Assembly: GCA_049322335.1 (NCBI GenBank)
Contig: JBMORL010000084.1
Span: forward strand, 1-64,000
DNA from: JBMORL01 sp049322335
GTDB taxonomy: Bacteria; Bacteroidota; Bacteroidia; Flavobacteriales_D; UBA2798
Direction: 5' to 3'
Length of the DNA: 64,000 nt
Shown: positions 35,564 to 45,078 of the stretch, piece after piece
How the letters are laid out: each line of letters starts with the position of its first letter
How positions within the stretch are numbered: the stretch's first letter is position 1
Notes under the pieces: model-generated
Told to the model about the DNA's origin: nothing
What the model saw: the letters and a program-made list of their open reading frames with translations, nothing else
Database searches by the model: none
Program-made: the position numbers and the translations under genes

Positions 35564-38040
35564 TTTATTTCAATTTTCGATCCCTTTTCCGTTATTTTCA
35601 GCTTTCCGGTATTCTTTTCCTTTAATCCATTCACAATAATCTCAGCCGGGCCAAACACATCTCCTTTTTTATGTGCTTTGAAACCTGTTTCGCAATTTTC
35701 GAGCGACAGATTATTTACCTGTACTTTGCTTTGGTCTCTCGATTCCACTCCCACTCCACCTTCTTTAATCACTGATTTTGTAATTACAGCTTCAGAATAT
35801 TCTTCTGCATTCACAACCGAGCCCTTTATTTTTTGTGCCACCATTCCCGAAATACGTACAAAAGAACCATTCATTTTTATTCCGTCATTTTTGCATTCAT
35901 CAACAATCAGGTTATTGAATTCACCCCTGCAAAAGAAAAGGTTGATGGCATTTTTTCCTGATAATTTAAATAATGAGTTTGTAATGTTTATATCCGACCG
36001 GGATGCCTGAACGGCTGCAAAACGCGAAAGAGAAAAAGTGCAGTTATCAAGACTTGCTTTACTTTCATAAAAGTTTAACGCTCCTTCATTGGAATATTTA
36101 AACCATGTTGGCGCAGCGAGAGATTGAAATACTACATGAATAAACTCCGAGCGTTCTTTTACTCCAGAAATAATGATTCCTTGTCCTGTTGAATCGGAAG
36201 TGGTGACGATAACCGGTGATTCTTCTGTTCCTTTAAAATAAACCGGGGAACGGGAAATTATTTTTGCATTATTATTCAGCACAAGTTCTGTTCCTTCGAA
36301 AACATGTAATTTTTTATCTTTACCAATAACCAGGTCTTTTGTAACAATATGTTTCCCTGGTTTAATAGTCAGAACACCATTCTCTTCCACGATAAAATCA
36401 AAATCTTTTACGTTTTCATTCTGAGTCATGTAAAAACCGGAAAAATTTTCATTGTAGGGCGGATAACTGAAAACTTCCTGTTCTTTTTTCTTATCCAGTC
36501 CCGGTAAATGATATTGAACGATTATCTTTTTGTTTCCTGTATCAGTAATGATTTTTCCAAAAGGAATAATATAATTTTTATACAGCACGGGGGTTCCTGC
36601 CTTTTTGGAAGGAATGATAATTTTTTCTTTTAAGGTGATTGAAAAAGTATCAATTTTCAAGCCTGTAATTTCAAAAGGCATCGATTCTATCGCACCGATG
36701 GATAATGTAGCCGAAGTATCAGAAAAATTCATAGCATGAGCATAAAACCCGACAGGAGAATCTAATATCTTCTGAATATTTTTGCAGTTATCGAAATAAA
36801 TTTTGCTGCTAAAGTTTTTATAAGGGAATTCTTTGTAAAGAATGGCCAGGTTGCTTTGCAGTTGCGCATCAATGTGTTTAAAAAACTTTTCGAGGAAACT
36901 TCCTTTGGTAAGCCGGTCGAGTTCTGAAATATACACGGCAAAAAACTCAGGGTCGCTGAACATCATTTCGTGATGGTCGTTGTGATAATTCAAAGAATCA
37001 TCAATGAACTTATAGGTTCCCGAAATTTTTGCTGCAGGCTGTGCCCCGAAACTTTCATAAGCTACCGGCTCAAGTAATTGCGTAGCGGGATTGTAATAAT
37101 ATTTTACATCGCTCCAGTCGAGACTGTGATGTCCGCCCACTATATCAATCACTGCATGAAAACGTGCCAGTTTTACTATATCAAAAGTTTTTGATGTAGT
37201 TCTTTTTCCTCTCCTGAATTCTTCCAGCAATTGCATAGCCGAAATAAAATCCCTGCGCAGACTGCTGTCACCAAGTGTATTTTTGGTTTCATACGCTTCG
37301 ATATACGCATTTTGCATGTTGGCAAATTCTTCGGTAATCCGGATTTTATTGTATTCATTCATCCGGTGTTCCCAATACAAATCGGGATTGTATCGTATAA
37401 CGGGTCCGGGCAAACGCAGATTGTTTTGTATAAGTTCCTGTGCAAAATGTTCTTCAAGGGCATAAATTCCCCAGTCATCATCGTTCACATGCACTTTTAC
37501 AAACATATACCGCAACGAAATGATTTCCTGGCTTTCCATCAGTTGATGATAGATCCATTCGTTGACATAATTTCTTGTCCCGGGGTGTTGGAGGCTGAAT
37601 CGTTTCATCCCCATCAGTGCATCGCCTTTTTTGGTTTTTACACGGAACGACCATTTATTTTCCTGCAGGTGATCGGTCATGTGACCCTTGAGGCGGATTT
37701 CGGATTTAATTTTTTTCCCGTCATGGATAATGTCTGCGGGAACGTATTCACCGTCTTCGTTGTTTACGATTATTCCCCTGCGTAAAGCCTGTTCACGTAG
37801 TTTTTCCAGTTTTTTAAAATCGTTTTCGGAAATTTGGATATAAATCTCTTCGTATTGTGCGTTAAAGCTTTTGGAATAGTTGCTGCCGGTGGTAGTGAGA
37901 AAATCCCATAGATTTTTAAAGCCGTGTTTTTTTGCCCATTGGTTGCCGAAATATGCAGTCACTAACGATAACAAAAGAAAAACGGATAAACCGATGATCC
38001 ATTTTTTCCTCCTGTTTTTCTTTTTGCCCGGTGTTCCCAT
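35560..38040 (-). CDS. CotH-kinase-like protein with C-terminal beta-helix
   Basis: 826 residues with one N-terminal membrane helix (WIIGLSVFLLLSLVTAYFG) after a basic tail, so the bulk is periplasmic. Residues about 65-420 resemble CotH: IYIQISENDFKKLE, SEIRLKGHMTDHL, KRFSLQHPGTRNYVNEW and VKVHVNDDDWGIYALEEHF. Where typical CotH proteins have a W-D-x-D metal motif, this one reads LEPVAYESFGAQ, so the usual aspartates are missing. Residues about 560-800 look like a right-handed beta-helix with short repeated turns (DNCTF, ITNSLF, VDECKNDGI, ENCETGF). A divergent or non-catalytic CotH is likely. Confidence 0.75.
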   Translation of the reverse strand: MGTPGKKKNRRKKWIIGLSVFLLLSLVTAYFGNQWAKKHGFKNLWDFLTTTGSNYSKSFNAQYEEIYIQISENDFKKLEKLREQALRRGIIVNNEDGEYVPADIIHDGKKIKSEIRLKGHMTDHLQENKWSFRVKTKKGDALMGMKRFSLQHPGTRNYVNEWIYHQLMESQEIISLRYMFVKVHVNDDDWGIYALEEHFAQELIQNNLRLPGPVIRYNPDLYWEHRMNEYNKIRITEEFANMQNAYIEAYETKNTLGDSSLRRDFISAMQLLEEFRRGKRTTSKTFDIVKLARFHAVIDIVGGHHSLDWSDVKYYYNPATQLLEPVAYESFGAQPAAKISGTYKFIDDSLNYHNDHHEMMFSDPEFFAVYISELDRLTKGSFLEKFFKHIDAQLQSNLAILYKEFPYKNFSSKIYFDNCKNIQKILDSPVGFYAHAMNFSDTSATLSIGAIESMPFEITGLKIDTFSITLKEKIIIPSKKAGTPVLYKNYIIPFGKIITDTGNKKIIVQYHLPGLDKKKEQEVFSYPPYNENFSGFYMTQNENVKDFDFIVEENGVLTIKPGKHIVTKDLVIGKDKKLHVFEGTELVLNNNAKIISRSPVYFKGTEESPVIVTTSDSTGQGIIISGVKERSEFIHVVFQSLAAPTWFKYSNEGALNFYESKASLDNCTFSLSRFAAVQASRSDINITNSLFKLSGKNAINLFFCRGEFNNLIVDECKNDGIKMNGSFVRISGMVAQKIKGSVVNAEEYSEAVITKSVIKEGGVGVESRDQSKVQVNNLSLENCETGFKAHKKGDVFGPAEIIVNGLKEKNTGKLKITEKGSKIEIK

Positions 38041-38070
38041 TAATAGATAAAATTAACCACAAATCCCTTA

Positions 38071-39018
38071 CTATGCATTTTTTCCTGTACCTGATTTTAC
38101 GAAATCCTGAAAATAGCGGATCAATACCCCGTATAGCTGACGATGTCCGCTTTCATTCAAATGATTATTGTCACGATAATGTGCCTGCTGAAACGGGAAA
38201 TCAATGCCCCGAACAAAAGTAATTTGCTCTTCTTGCAGCCATTTCAGTAATTCCTGTCCGTATTTGTTGTATTGTTTGTTTTTCAGTTCTTCCAGTTCAG
38301 GATGCACATACACGAGCAGTTGAATATTGTTTTCCCGGCAATAGTTTGCAAAGTCGCTCCACCCCGTATTCACTTTTGAATTATCAAAACCGTAGAGATG
38401 ATCATATTCTTCCTCTTTTCCTCCGAACCACCGTTTTACCATGGGCACAAAATAGCGGTTAAATCCATCGGTAAGTGCGCACCAGGGTTGTGCATCGGGC
38501 CAGGCTTTATGGTCGCCCACCACATTTCTAAAGTGCATATTATCGTGCCAGTCGTGGCTGCTGAACACAAGTACAAAAAAAGGAGAATCAAAATTACCGT
38601 GTTCCTGCAGATAGGCAAAAGCGTTATCCGGACCCCAGCTTTGTGCAGAGATATTGAGTACGCGTATCTGTTCACCCGATTCATTGGATAAATCATTTTC
38701 AAGCAGTGTAGAAACCAGCGAGTCGTGATCCACATGCGGGCCACCGTTAATGACAGAGTCTCCAAAAAGCAGAATGCGCAATTTGTCTTTCGGTGAAAGC
38801 GGTTTGCTGCGCATAGAGTATTCGTTGGTGATGATGTGATTATGAAAACGCCAGAGGTCCTGGTTGGGTGCGTAGATGTATTCGTATTTTTTGCTGACGA
38901 TGTAAACAGGCAGATGTCCCAGTCCCAGCCAGAAACGGGCGATCAGTTCCCCGGCCAGGAGAAGAATCAATACAATGGCCGGAATTTTAATCCAGCGCGG
39001 CCATTTTTTCTGTTTCAT
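38071..39018 (-). CDS. SGNH/GDSL-type hydrolase, membrane-anchored
   Basis: 315 residues with one N-terminal membrane helix (IPAIVLILLLAGELIARFWL). The block I motif LLFGDSVINGG supplies the nucleophile Ser, ISAQSWGPDNA gives a block with the oxyanion Asn/Gly region, and DNNHLNESGH gives the Asp-x-x-His dyad. SGNH enzymes of this layout act as acetyl esterases or acetyltransferases on surface polysaccharides. Its start lies inside the ligase gene (32-base overlap), indicating coupling to the O-antigen ligase-like protein. Confidence 0.8.
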   Translation of the reverse strand: MKQKKWPRWIKIPAIVLILLLAGELIARFWLGLGHLPVYIVSKKYEYIYAPNQDLWRFHNHIITNEYSMRSKPLSPKDKLRILLFGDSVINGGPHVDHDSLVSTLLENDLSNESGEQIRVLNISAQSWGPDNAFAYLQEHGNFDSPFFVLVFSSHDWHDNMHFRNVVGDHKAWPDAQPWCALTDGFNRYFVPMVKRWFGGKEEEYDHLYGFDNSKVNTGWSDFANYCRENNIQLLVYVHPELEELKNKQYNKYGQELLKWLQEEQITFVRGIDFPFQQAHYRDNNHLNESGHRQLYGVLIRYFQDFVKSGTGKNA

Positions 39019-40342
39019 CCTGATTAATCATTTCTTTATTATCCAAATCATTTTCTGTATTCCAGACAAATTCTTCGTCTGTAAGAAGAGTAGCGATAGT
39101 GAGGAAAACTATAGTGAAGGGATTCAGTGAGGCAGCCAGCCATGGTTCAAAGTTGATGGAAAACATCACGGCAAACATTACGGGTATAGCAAAAGGAGAT
39201 CTTTTTGCTGCTTTGATAAACACGAGAAAAAATCCCCGTAAAAAAAGCAATAAACCTATAAGTCCTGTATTCAGCCAGAGAATAAGGTACGTATTATGTA
39301 CTCCTCCTTCATGTCCAAGTCGGCTGAGGTAATCGAAGTTTGTTCTCATCAGCACCTCATCGTATCCGAATCCTTTACCTACAAACATACTCTTCTGAAT
39401 ATTTTCCCATGCAAATTCCCATGCTACGGTTCTGCCTGATCCCTGTTGCAGGTTATCGACCCTGAAATATTTTTCCATTCCTGCGGCACGGATAATGGTT
39501 TCATAATTTTGCATGAAGAACTCTGCACCAAGAAGAGAAGCAATAAAAGTAATTAGTCCAAGTGTTGGAGAAATCCTGTAGGCCTGGGTAAATACAAGAA
39601 ACAAAACGATAGCCAACAAAGCCGTTCGCGAACCGGTTTTGTAAGTAACATAAAAAATCACGAGGTAAAAAATTACCATTTCCAGCCTGCTGAACAGTTC
39701 CGGAAAACAATTATTGACAATATGAAACAGGATAAACGTCAAAATAAGGAATATCCCCAGCCCGTTAGGATTTCCGAAAACACCTCTTAACCGTTCCCCG
39801 TGAGAAATAGCCACTTCACGGTTAACATATATCAGCACTACTCCTGCAACAATAATGGCCAGCATAAAATACAGCAGGTTTTTGAAAAAAGCCGGCCCGT
39901 AGTCACGGTAATTTTTCAATACAAAATTCGGGACAATGATAAACAACAGGAAATAGGAAATAGTTTTTTGTGCGCCCGGGAGCAGATTTTTTTCAGCATA
40001 AATAAGGCAAATAAATGCCATGATCATAAACGGAATAAAGAGATAAAACATCCTGTTAAGCGGCATAAAATTTTTCTGATCGGAAATCAGGAATAAAGCC
40101 AGTAAAACAATATTCAACGATTTGAATGTTTTGGCAAAAGCCATTTTCATCTCCAGGCTATCTGAAAGAATAAGAATAAAAAGAAATCCGATAAACAGCT
40201 CCTGGTACCTGGAGTTCATACGGAATAAAAGTAAAAATAAAGGAATGATCAGTAGCGCCAAAAAAGAAGAAATCATACCTGCTGCCAGCCATAACAGCAT
40301 GATGAAAGTGAAAAGCAGATTATTTTTTATTACCTCTGTCAA
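38987..40342 (-). CDS. O-antigen ligase / Wzy-type polymerase family membrane protein
   Basis: 451 residues with about eleven to twelve membrane helices and one long periplasmic loop between residues ~275 and 350. Family features are GERLRGVFGNPNGLGIF, TGSRTALLA and, after the loop, HEGGVHNTYLILW, the conserved His region of the O-antigen ligase (Wzy_C) superfamily. It joins polyprenyl-linked glycan to lipid A core or polymerises repeat units in the periplasm; sequence alone cannot separate the two. It starts 4 bases after the second CotH-like gene. Confidence 0.85.
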   Translation of the reverse strand: MTEVIKNNLLFTFIMLLWLAAGMISSFLALLIIPLFLLLFRMNSRYQELFIGFLFILILSDSLEMKMAFAKTFKSLNIVLLALFLISDQKNFMPLNRMFYLFIPFMIMAFICLIYAEKNLLPGAQKTISYFLLFIIVPNFVLKNYRDYGPAFFKNLLYFMLAIIVAGVVLIYVNREVAISHGERLRGVFGNPNGLGIFLILTFILFHIVNNCFPELFSRLEMVIFYLVIFYVTYKTGSRTALLAIVLFLVFTQAYRISPTLGLITFIASLLGAEFFMQNYETIIRAAGMEKYFRVDNLQQGSGRTVAWEFAWENIQKSMFVGKGFGYDEVLMRTNFDYLSRLGHEGGVHNTYLILWLNTGLIGLLLFLRGFFLVFIKAAKRSPFAIPVMFAVMFSINFEPWLAASLNPFTIVFLTIATLLTDEEFVWNTENDLDNKEMINQDETEKMAALD

Positions 40343-40346
40343 TGTA

Positions 40347-41948
40347 CTAATTTAAGTATTTGGAAACATGTTCCTGCACTACAACGGGGCGTTTTCTGAT
40401 AAACTCTTCCGTTTGCATGTTGAATTCATTCCATTTTTCAACCGATGATGGTTTATGCCACCTGAGAATATGACGCTCTGTTTCGGATTCGATTTCGGTT
40501 TTACATTGCTGGTAAAGAGAAAGCAATTGTTCTGAAGAAAAGTCAAGCTGCAATAGTTCTGTCATCCGTTGTTTTAGTTGTTGCCTGAAAGCCGGATATT
40601 CCATAAGGGCAATATATAACTCCGACACCACGCTTTTGGTTTCCCGCAGATGTTGAAACATATCTTTTTGAACGGCACTTGTTCCGGTGTAAGCCAACGC
40701 ATAATCCATATCCCATAATACAAACCGCCATTTGTTATTTTTTTCTCCATTTTCTTCCCACCTGAAAAATTTGACATTATTGGCCGGCCAGTCGCTATTG
40801 GCAAAAAACAATTCGGCACAGAGGTAATCAATAAAGTTATTCATATCCAGGAAATCACAGGCTTTGTTCCAGGAAGCCGAGTCTTTCACCGGGGAGGTTC
40901 TGAAAAAATTAATCATTTCGTCAAATGCATCTGTAGTTTTTCCATAAACCAGTGTGTAGTTTTCCATGATCAGGAGGTTTTTCTTTTTTTCCCCGTAATG
41001 ATTTGAAAAAAAATGTTCATCATGTTTTTCCCTTAACTGGTGAATTCCCCAATATTCTCCATTGATATATACTACCACCGGCCGGTATCCCTGGACATGC
41101 ATTTGCAGTGGTTCGCAGGCACGGTGAATAAATCCATCCGAAAGGAGGGTACGGTCGAAATCGTTTCCTCCGTTTCTGAGCAACAGTGAGTGATGCGATG
41201 TTGTTTTATTTTTTCCAAAGAAAGAATACTCAAAACTCTTTTTTCCGTAGCGTTTGTTGGCTGAAAGTTTAAGTGATTTTAAAGGATATGCCCTTGTAGC
41301 ATTTCCATGAATACCTACATCTGCATCCGATTCATATTTTACTTTCTTATCTTCCATCCATTGCCAGTGTATTTTTCTTTTCCACTTTTTTCCCCTTTCC
41401 ATATAATTAGCCGGTTCGTTCCACCATTGTATTTTCAGTTTATAACGTGGCTGTTGAACAGCGGTAATGCCCTGCACATAAATTCCTTTTTCGAACCCGA
41501 AAAAATCTTCGGCACCGGCAAAAAGTGACACAACGGGTAGCTCATGTTGTTCTGTTAACAATGTAGTGTAAGAAGAAGCGCTTCTTTTTTTTTGTTTTTT
41601 ATCATAATAAAACGCTTCGGCAGCAGTGGCGCGGGGAAGAGAAGCAGAAGGTGTTCTCCATTTGAATGAAGTAGGAAAGAGTGAGATCCTGCTATAAGAA
41701 TTTTCAGGTGAAAAATCATCATCAAATAAAAAAAAACAGGAACTGTTTATTTTGCCATACAATTCTCTGTTGTCACCGGAATCATCTGGTTTTAAAGAAG
41801 CCGTATTTTCAACAAATTCAGGTAACGGAATCCCGGCATCTACAGGAAACCGCGAATACGAATCGGGATTAACGGGAGGAAATGCCGGGAGCAACCCGTA
41901 TAAAATCAATGTGCCGGAAAAAAAATATAAAAAACCGGTTTTATTCAT
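40347..41948 (-). CDS. CotH-kinase family protein
   Basis: 533 residues, starting with a signal or anchor sequence (TGFLYFFSGTLILYGLLPAF). The CotH core spans residues about 135-500: LPVVSLFAGAEDFFG, DVGIHGNATRAYPLKSLKL, LLRNGGNDFDRTLLSDGF, VVYINGEYWGIHQLREKHDEHF and WRFVLWDMDYALAY, which keeps the metal-binding D-x-D. B. subtilis CotH is an atypical kinase that phosphorylates spore-coat proteins; the substrate of Gram-negative relatives is unknown. Overlaps the small membrane protein gene by 8 bases and lies next to the O-antigen ligase. Confidence 0.85.
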   Translation of the reverse strand: MNKTGFLYFFSGTLILYGLLPAFPPVNPDSYSRFPVDAGIPLPEFVENTASLKPDDSGDNRELYGKINSSCFFLFDDDFSPENSYSRISLFPTSFKWRTPSASLPRATAAEAFYYDKKQKKRSASSYTTLLTEQHELPVVSLFAGAEDFFGFEKGIYVQGITAVQQPRYKLKIQWWNEPANYMERGKKWKRKIHWQWMEDKKVKYESDADVGIHGNATRAYPLKSLKLSANKRYGKKSFEYSFFGKNKTTSHHSLLLRNGGNDFDRTLLSDGFIHRACEPLQMHVQGYRPVVVYINGEYWGIHQLREKHDEHFFSNHYGEKKKNLLIMENYTLVYGKTTDAFDEMINFFRTSPVKDSASWNKACDFLDMNNFIDYLCAELFFANSDWPANNVKFFRWEENGEKNNKWRFVLWDMDYALAYTGTSAVQKDMFQHLRETKSVVSELYIALMEYPAFRQQLKQRMTELLQLDFSSEQLLSLYQQCKTEIESETERHILRWHKPSSVEKWNEFNMQTEEFIRKRPVVVQEHVSKYLN

Positions 41949-42342
41949 TTCGGCTGAAATACAGGTAGGGAGTTAAAATAAAAACTGTCAAAAGAAGGGT
42001 GGGAGCAATAAATCCTGAGCCACAACCAAAACCTATCAGCACAGCGATGATCCGCATACCGGAAGGGTAACCGTTTTCCCTGTCACCGGGAAAAAACACG
42101 GAAGCAATAATGGCGCCCGCACCTATAACAGCCAGGGGTACCGAATAATGGCTCAGCATTGATACAAAACAGACCAGTACAGCAATAAGAAAAAGGCCCT
42201 TATTGCTTTTTGACCGATGCCATTTTCCATAACAAAACACTATCCATGCAAACAAAGATGCTGTAAAAAATAAGCGGAAAGCCATCAGAATTAGATCATC
42301 GGCCGACAACCCGTTCAACAACTCTGTAAAAACCGCTTTCAT
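41941..42342 (-). CDS. Small four-helix membrane protein, DUF4956-like topology
   Basis: 133 residues with about four membrane helices. Layout (RLFFTASLFAWIVFCYGKW, VPLAVIGAGAIIASVFF, a short polar loop, IIAVLIGFGCGSGF, LLLTVFIL) resembles DUF4956 proteins, which are often neighbours of CotH genes. The match is by eye and by context, and the protein is shorter than most DUF4956 members. It is the first gene of the eight-gene minus-strand operon. Upstream, TAACTTCG at 42363-42370 (minus) is a one-mismatch -7 candidate. Confidence 0.6.
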   Translation of the reverse strand: MKAVFTELLNGLSADDLILMAFRLFFTASLFAWIVFCYGKWHRSKSNKGLFLIAVLVCFVSMLSHYSVPLAVIGAGAIIASVFFPGDRENGYPSGMRIIAVLIGFGCGSGFIAPTLLLTVFILTPYLYFSRNE

Positions 42343-42423
42343 AGTACCCTGATTATTTTACACGAAGTTAGGGTTTATTCCCTTTGGGAGTACCTAAAAG
42401 TAGTATTTTAGCAAAAAATTGAA

Positions 42424-43332
42424 ATGGCAAAAATACTGGTAACCGGGGGAGCCGGCTTTATCGGGAGTCACCTGGTAAAGCATTTAGTGCAGGAAGGACA
42501 TCACGTAGTAGTGGCCGATATACTGCTGAGGGGCAATAAAATCGAAAAAGAAATTTTCAATCACGTTGAATTTCATAATGCTGATGTAAGAGACACAGAA
42601 AAAATCGTGTCGCTTACAAAAGATTGTTCCATGGTTTATCATTTTGCAGCGGTATTGGGTGTGGATATTGTTGCCGACAGTCCGATTGCCACCATGGAAA
42701 CCGAAGTGATTGGAATGAAAAATATTGTAGATGCTGCTTTAAAAAACAATATCAGTAAAATTATTTATGCTTCTACCAGCGGCATCTATGGCCATTCTGC
42801 CCTTAATCAAAGCAGCACCGAAAATATTATTGTTGATCCGCGGACAAGTTACGCTATAGCTAAACGGTTTAACGAGATTTACCTGGGGGCTGTTTTTGAA
42901 GAAAAGGGTATTGAATCGGTTTCACTTCGTTTTTTTAATATCTATGGAAAAGGGCAGGATAACCGGATGGTGGTACCAAGATTTATAGAACAGGCGGAAA
43001 AAAACCAACCTATTACTGTTTTTGGCAACGGAAAACAAACCCGCGATTTTACATTTATAGACGACACCATCAAATCGTGCCTGCTTCTTTCTGAAAAAAT
43101 AAAAGGCGCTGAGATTTACAATATCTGCAACGAAAAAGAAATAACCATTCTTGAACTGGCCGAAAAAATTGTAAAAATAAAAGGTTCAAAATCCGAAATA
43201 AAATATATTGACGCCCCGAAAAAAAGATACGATTATGAAGTGGAAAGAAGACTCGGTAATGCAGAAAAGCTGTTCAGGGCAATAGGTTATAAACCCGACA
43301 CCCCTGTTGATGAAGGGTTGAAAAAAATATAA
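42424..43332 (+). CDS. NAD-dependent sugar epimerase/dehydratase (extended SDR)
   Basis: 302 residues. The N-terminal Rossmann motif TGGAGFIGSH, STSGIYG and the catalytic YAIAK (YxxxK), plus FNIYGKGQDNRMVVPRF and FGNGKQTRDFTFIDD for the nucleotide-sugar site, place it with UDP-glucose 4-epimerase-like enzymes. The precise reaction is not readable from sequence. Divergent from the CotH operon; 6 bases before the FkbM gene. Confidence 0.85.
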   Translation: MAKILVTGGAGFIGSHLVKHLVQEGHHVVVADILLRGNKIEKEIFNHVEFHNADVRDTEKIVSLTKDCSMVYHFAAVLGVDIVADSPIATMETEVIGMKNIVDAALKNNISKIIYASTSGIYGHSALNQSSTENIIVDPRTSYAIAKRFNEIYLGAVFEEKGIESVSLRFFNIYGKGQDNRMVVPRFIEQAEKNQPITVFGNGKQTRDFTFIDDTIKSCLLLSEKIKGAEIYNICNEKEITILELAEKIVKIKGSKSEIKYIDAPKKRYDYEVERRLGNAEKLFRAIGYKPDTPVDEGLKKI

Positions 43333-43338
43333 AATTGT

Positions 43339-44163
43339 ATGCATCTTTCGTTTCTGCTTTCCTACCTGAGAAAATTTCCTTTCGACCAGGGTAAATCGCG
43401 GATGGCCCGCTGGCAGAAAAAGTATCCTGAAAATCCTGTATTGTTTACCGACAACCTTGGCCACCGGTTTGAACTGAACACCAGCGAATATGTCATGCGT
43501 CAGCTATGGTTGTATGGCGCCTATGAAAAAAACACCATTCGGCACCTGCTAAAGTTACTGCCCGACCATGCTGTTTGTGCCGATGTGGGAGCCAATATCG
43601 GATATTATTCACTAACGTTGGGGGGACATGTGAAAAATGGAAAAGTATTTGCCTTTGAACCCAATCCCGTTACGTTTGGAATATTCACCCGAAATCTTTC
43701 TCTCAATCCCGGAATTAAAACGGTAGAACCCATTCAGAAAGGGTTGGCGGAAAAAAGAAAAAATATTACTCTTTCCTTTAACCAGCATAATCTTGGAGCA
43801 GCAAGTGCTTTTGGAAATAATGAAGAAACCGCCACTGTAGAAATTACCACACTGGATGATTTCTGCCGCGAAAAAAACATCAGCAGGATAGACCTGGTAA
43901 AAGTGGATATTGAAGGCGGAGAATTAAACTTCTTAAAAGGCGCAGAAGAGATCATCAGTAAGTCGCCAAAAATGATCCTTGTTACCGAGATCATCGACAG
44001 CCATTGCCGCAGGGCCGGTTATACCGCCAAAGAACTTTTTGATTATATAACGTCATTGGGGTTTAAGCCTTTTCTGCCCAAAGCATGGCCTTTTTCACTG
44101 AAAAAAACAAACCAACTGCCCGAAAATTATTTCGACAATATTATTTTTCTGAAAGGCTACTGA
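43339..44163 (+). CDS. FkbM-family methyltransferase
   Basis: 274 residues with a SAM-binding core: CADVGANIGYYSLTLG (motif I), VFAFEPNP, EITTLDDFCREK and LVKVDIEGGELNFLKGAEEI, the last two being FkbM hallmarks. These enzymes O-methylate sugars or polyketides; here, next to a sugar epimerase and glycosyltransferases, methylation of a glycan is likely. The stop directly abuts that of the convergent sulfotransferase gene. Confidence 0.88.
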   Translation: MHLSFLLSYLRKFPFDQGKSRMARWQKKYPENPVLFTDNLGHRFELNTSEYVMRQLWLYGAYEKNTIRHLLKLLPDHAVCADVGANIGYYSLTLGGHVKNGKVFAFEPNPVTFGIFTRNLSLNPGIKTVEPIQKGLAEKRKNITLSFNQHNLGAASAFGNNEETATVEITTLDDFCREKNISRIDLVKVDIEGGELNFLKGAEEIISKSPKMILVTEIIDSHCRRAGYTAKELFDYITSLGFKPFLPKAWPFSLKKTNQLPENYFDNIIFLKGY

Positions 44164-45069
44164 TTATCCCAGCCATTGCCTGAGGCTACCCAAAAACAGA
44201 TGTTTACGCAATCCTTTTACGGGTGTTTTTCCTTCGGCAATGTACCCCAGGGCTTTCATTTCTTTTTTGCACACATGTTCTATTACCTGGAGATCGAGGT
44301 CTGCTCCGCTGAGTCTTGTTTTCCATGAAGCAACATGTTTTTCTGAAATAGGCTGCAGGGCATTTTTACTGGTAATATTTCCTGATTCCAGGTCATCCGA
44401 AAGAGAACTGGAAACAAATTTTTCACGGTCAAATTCTATTTTACAATATGTACAAATTTTCTCCACAGATGCCACCGGACCGGCAACAATATCTTCATAG
44501 CGGATGGTCAATTTTTGAGGGCATTGATTCATAATTTCCACTCCTCTTCGCCAAACTTTCGAATTGATATATACATTGGAGGTACTCCACGAACAGGATT
44601 TAAGGCTGGCCACCACATCCCGCGGATCGCGCACCAGAAAAAGCAAAGGAGCATCGGGAAACATTTCCTTTATCTGTGGCACGAAAAAAATATGTGGCGG
44701 TGATTTTTCCACCAGCAGGCTTATCTTTCTGCCTTTATGCTGTTGTTCGATAAACTGGTTAACGGTAATAAAAAAAACATCCTTCCAGCTTTCTGCTTTT
44801 TCTACTATTTCCTCGTGAAGTTTTTTTCTGTCGAGAGGGAATTTTTTAATGGAATGGTATACCGTCCAGTTATAGGCCAGTTTATTTTTTTCGTCTTTAT
44901 TGGCCCAGTTAACCTTGCGTTTTTTATAATGGCCCATCAGTACAAACAAATGGGTTTCGGGAAGTGTAAGAATATTCTCCACCCGGTTCAGGTTAAGCCT
45001 CAGCATAGTGGAACCACTCCGGGGCGAAGAAAGCAGGAAAGCGGTGGGATATGTTTTAATGTCTTCCAT
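44164..45069 (-). CDS. Sulfotransferase family protein
   Basis: 301 residues from ATG 45069 (MEDIKTYPTAFLL); the longer frame upstream runs through the divergent promoters. The PAPS 5'-phosphosulfate loop is SSPRSGSTML (residues 14-23) and the 3'-phosphate site is LFLVRDPRDVVASLKS, with a late RYEDIVAGP. It probably sulfates a carbohydrate, giving the surface glycan a negative charge, or a small metabolite. The PAPS-making genes are not in the window. Confidence 0.85.
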   Translation of the reverse strand: MEDIKTYPTAFLLSSPRSGSTMLRLNLNRVENILTLPETHLFVLMGHYKKRKVNWANKDEKNKLAYNWTVYHSIKKFPLDRKKLHEEIVEKAESWKDVFFITVNQFIEQQHKGRKISLLVEKSPPHIFFVPQIKEMFPDAPLLFLVRDPRDVVASLKSCSWSTSNVYINSKVWRRGVEIMNQCPQKLTIRYEDIVAGPVASVEKICTYCKIEFDREKFVSSSLSDDLESGNITSKNALQPISEKHVASWKTRLSGADLDLQVIEHVCKKEMKALGYIAEGKTPVKGLRKHLFLGSLRQWLG

Positions 45070-45078
45070 CGGGCGACA

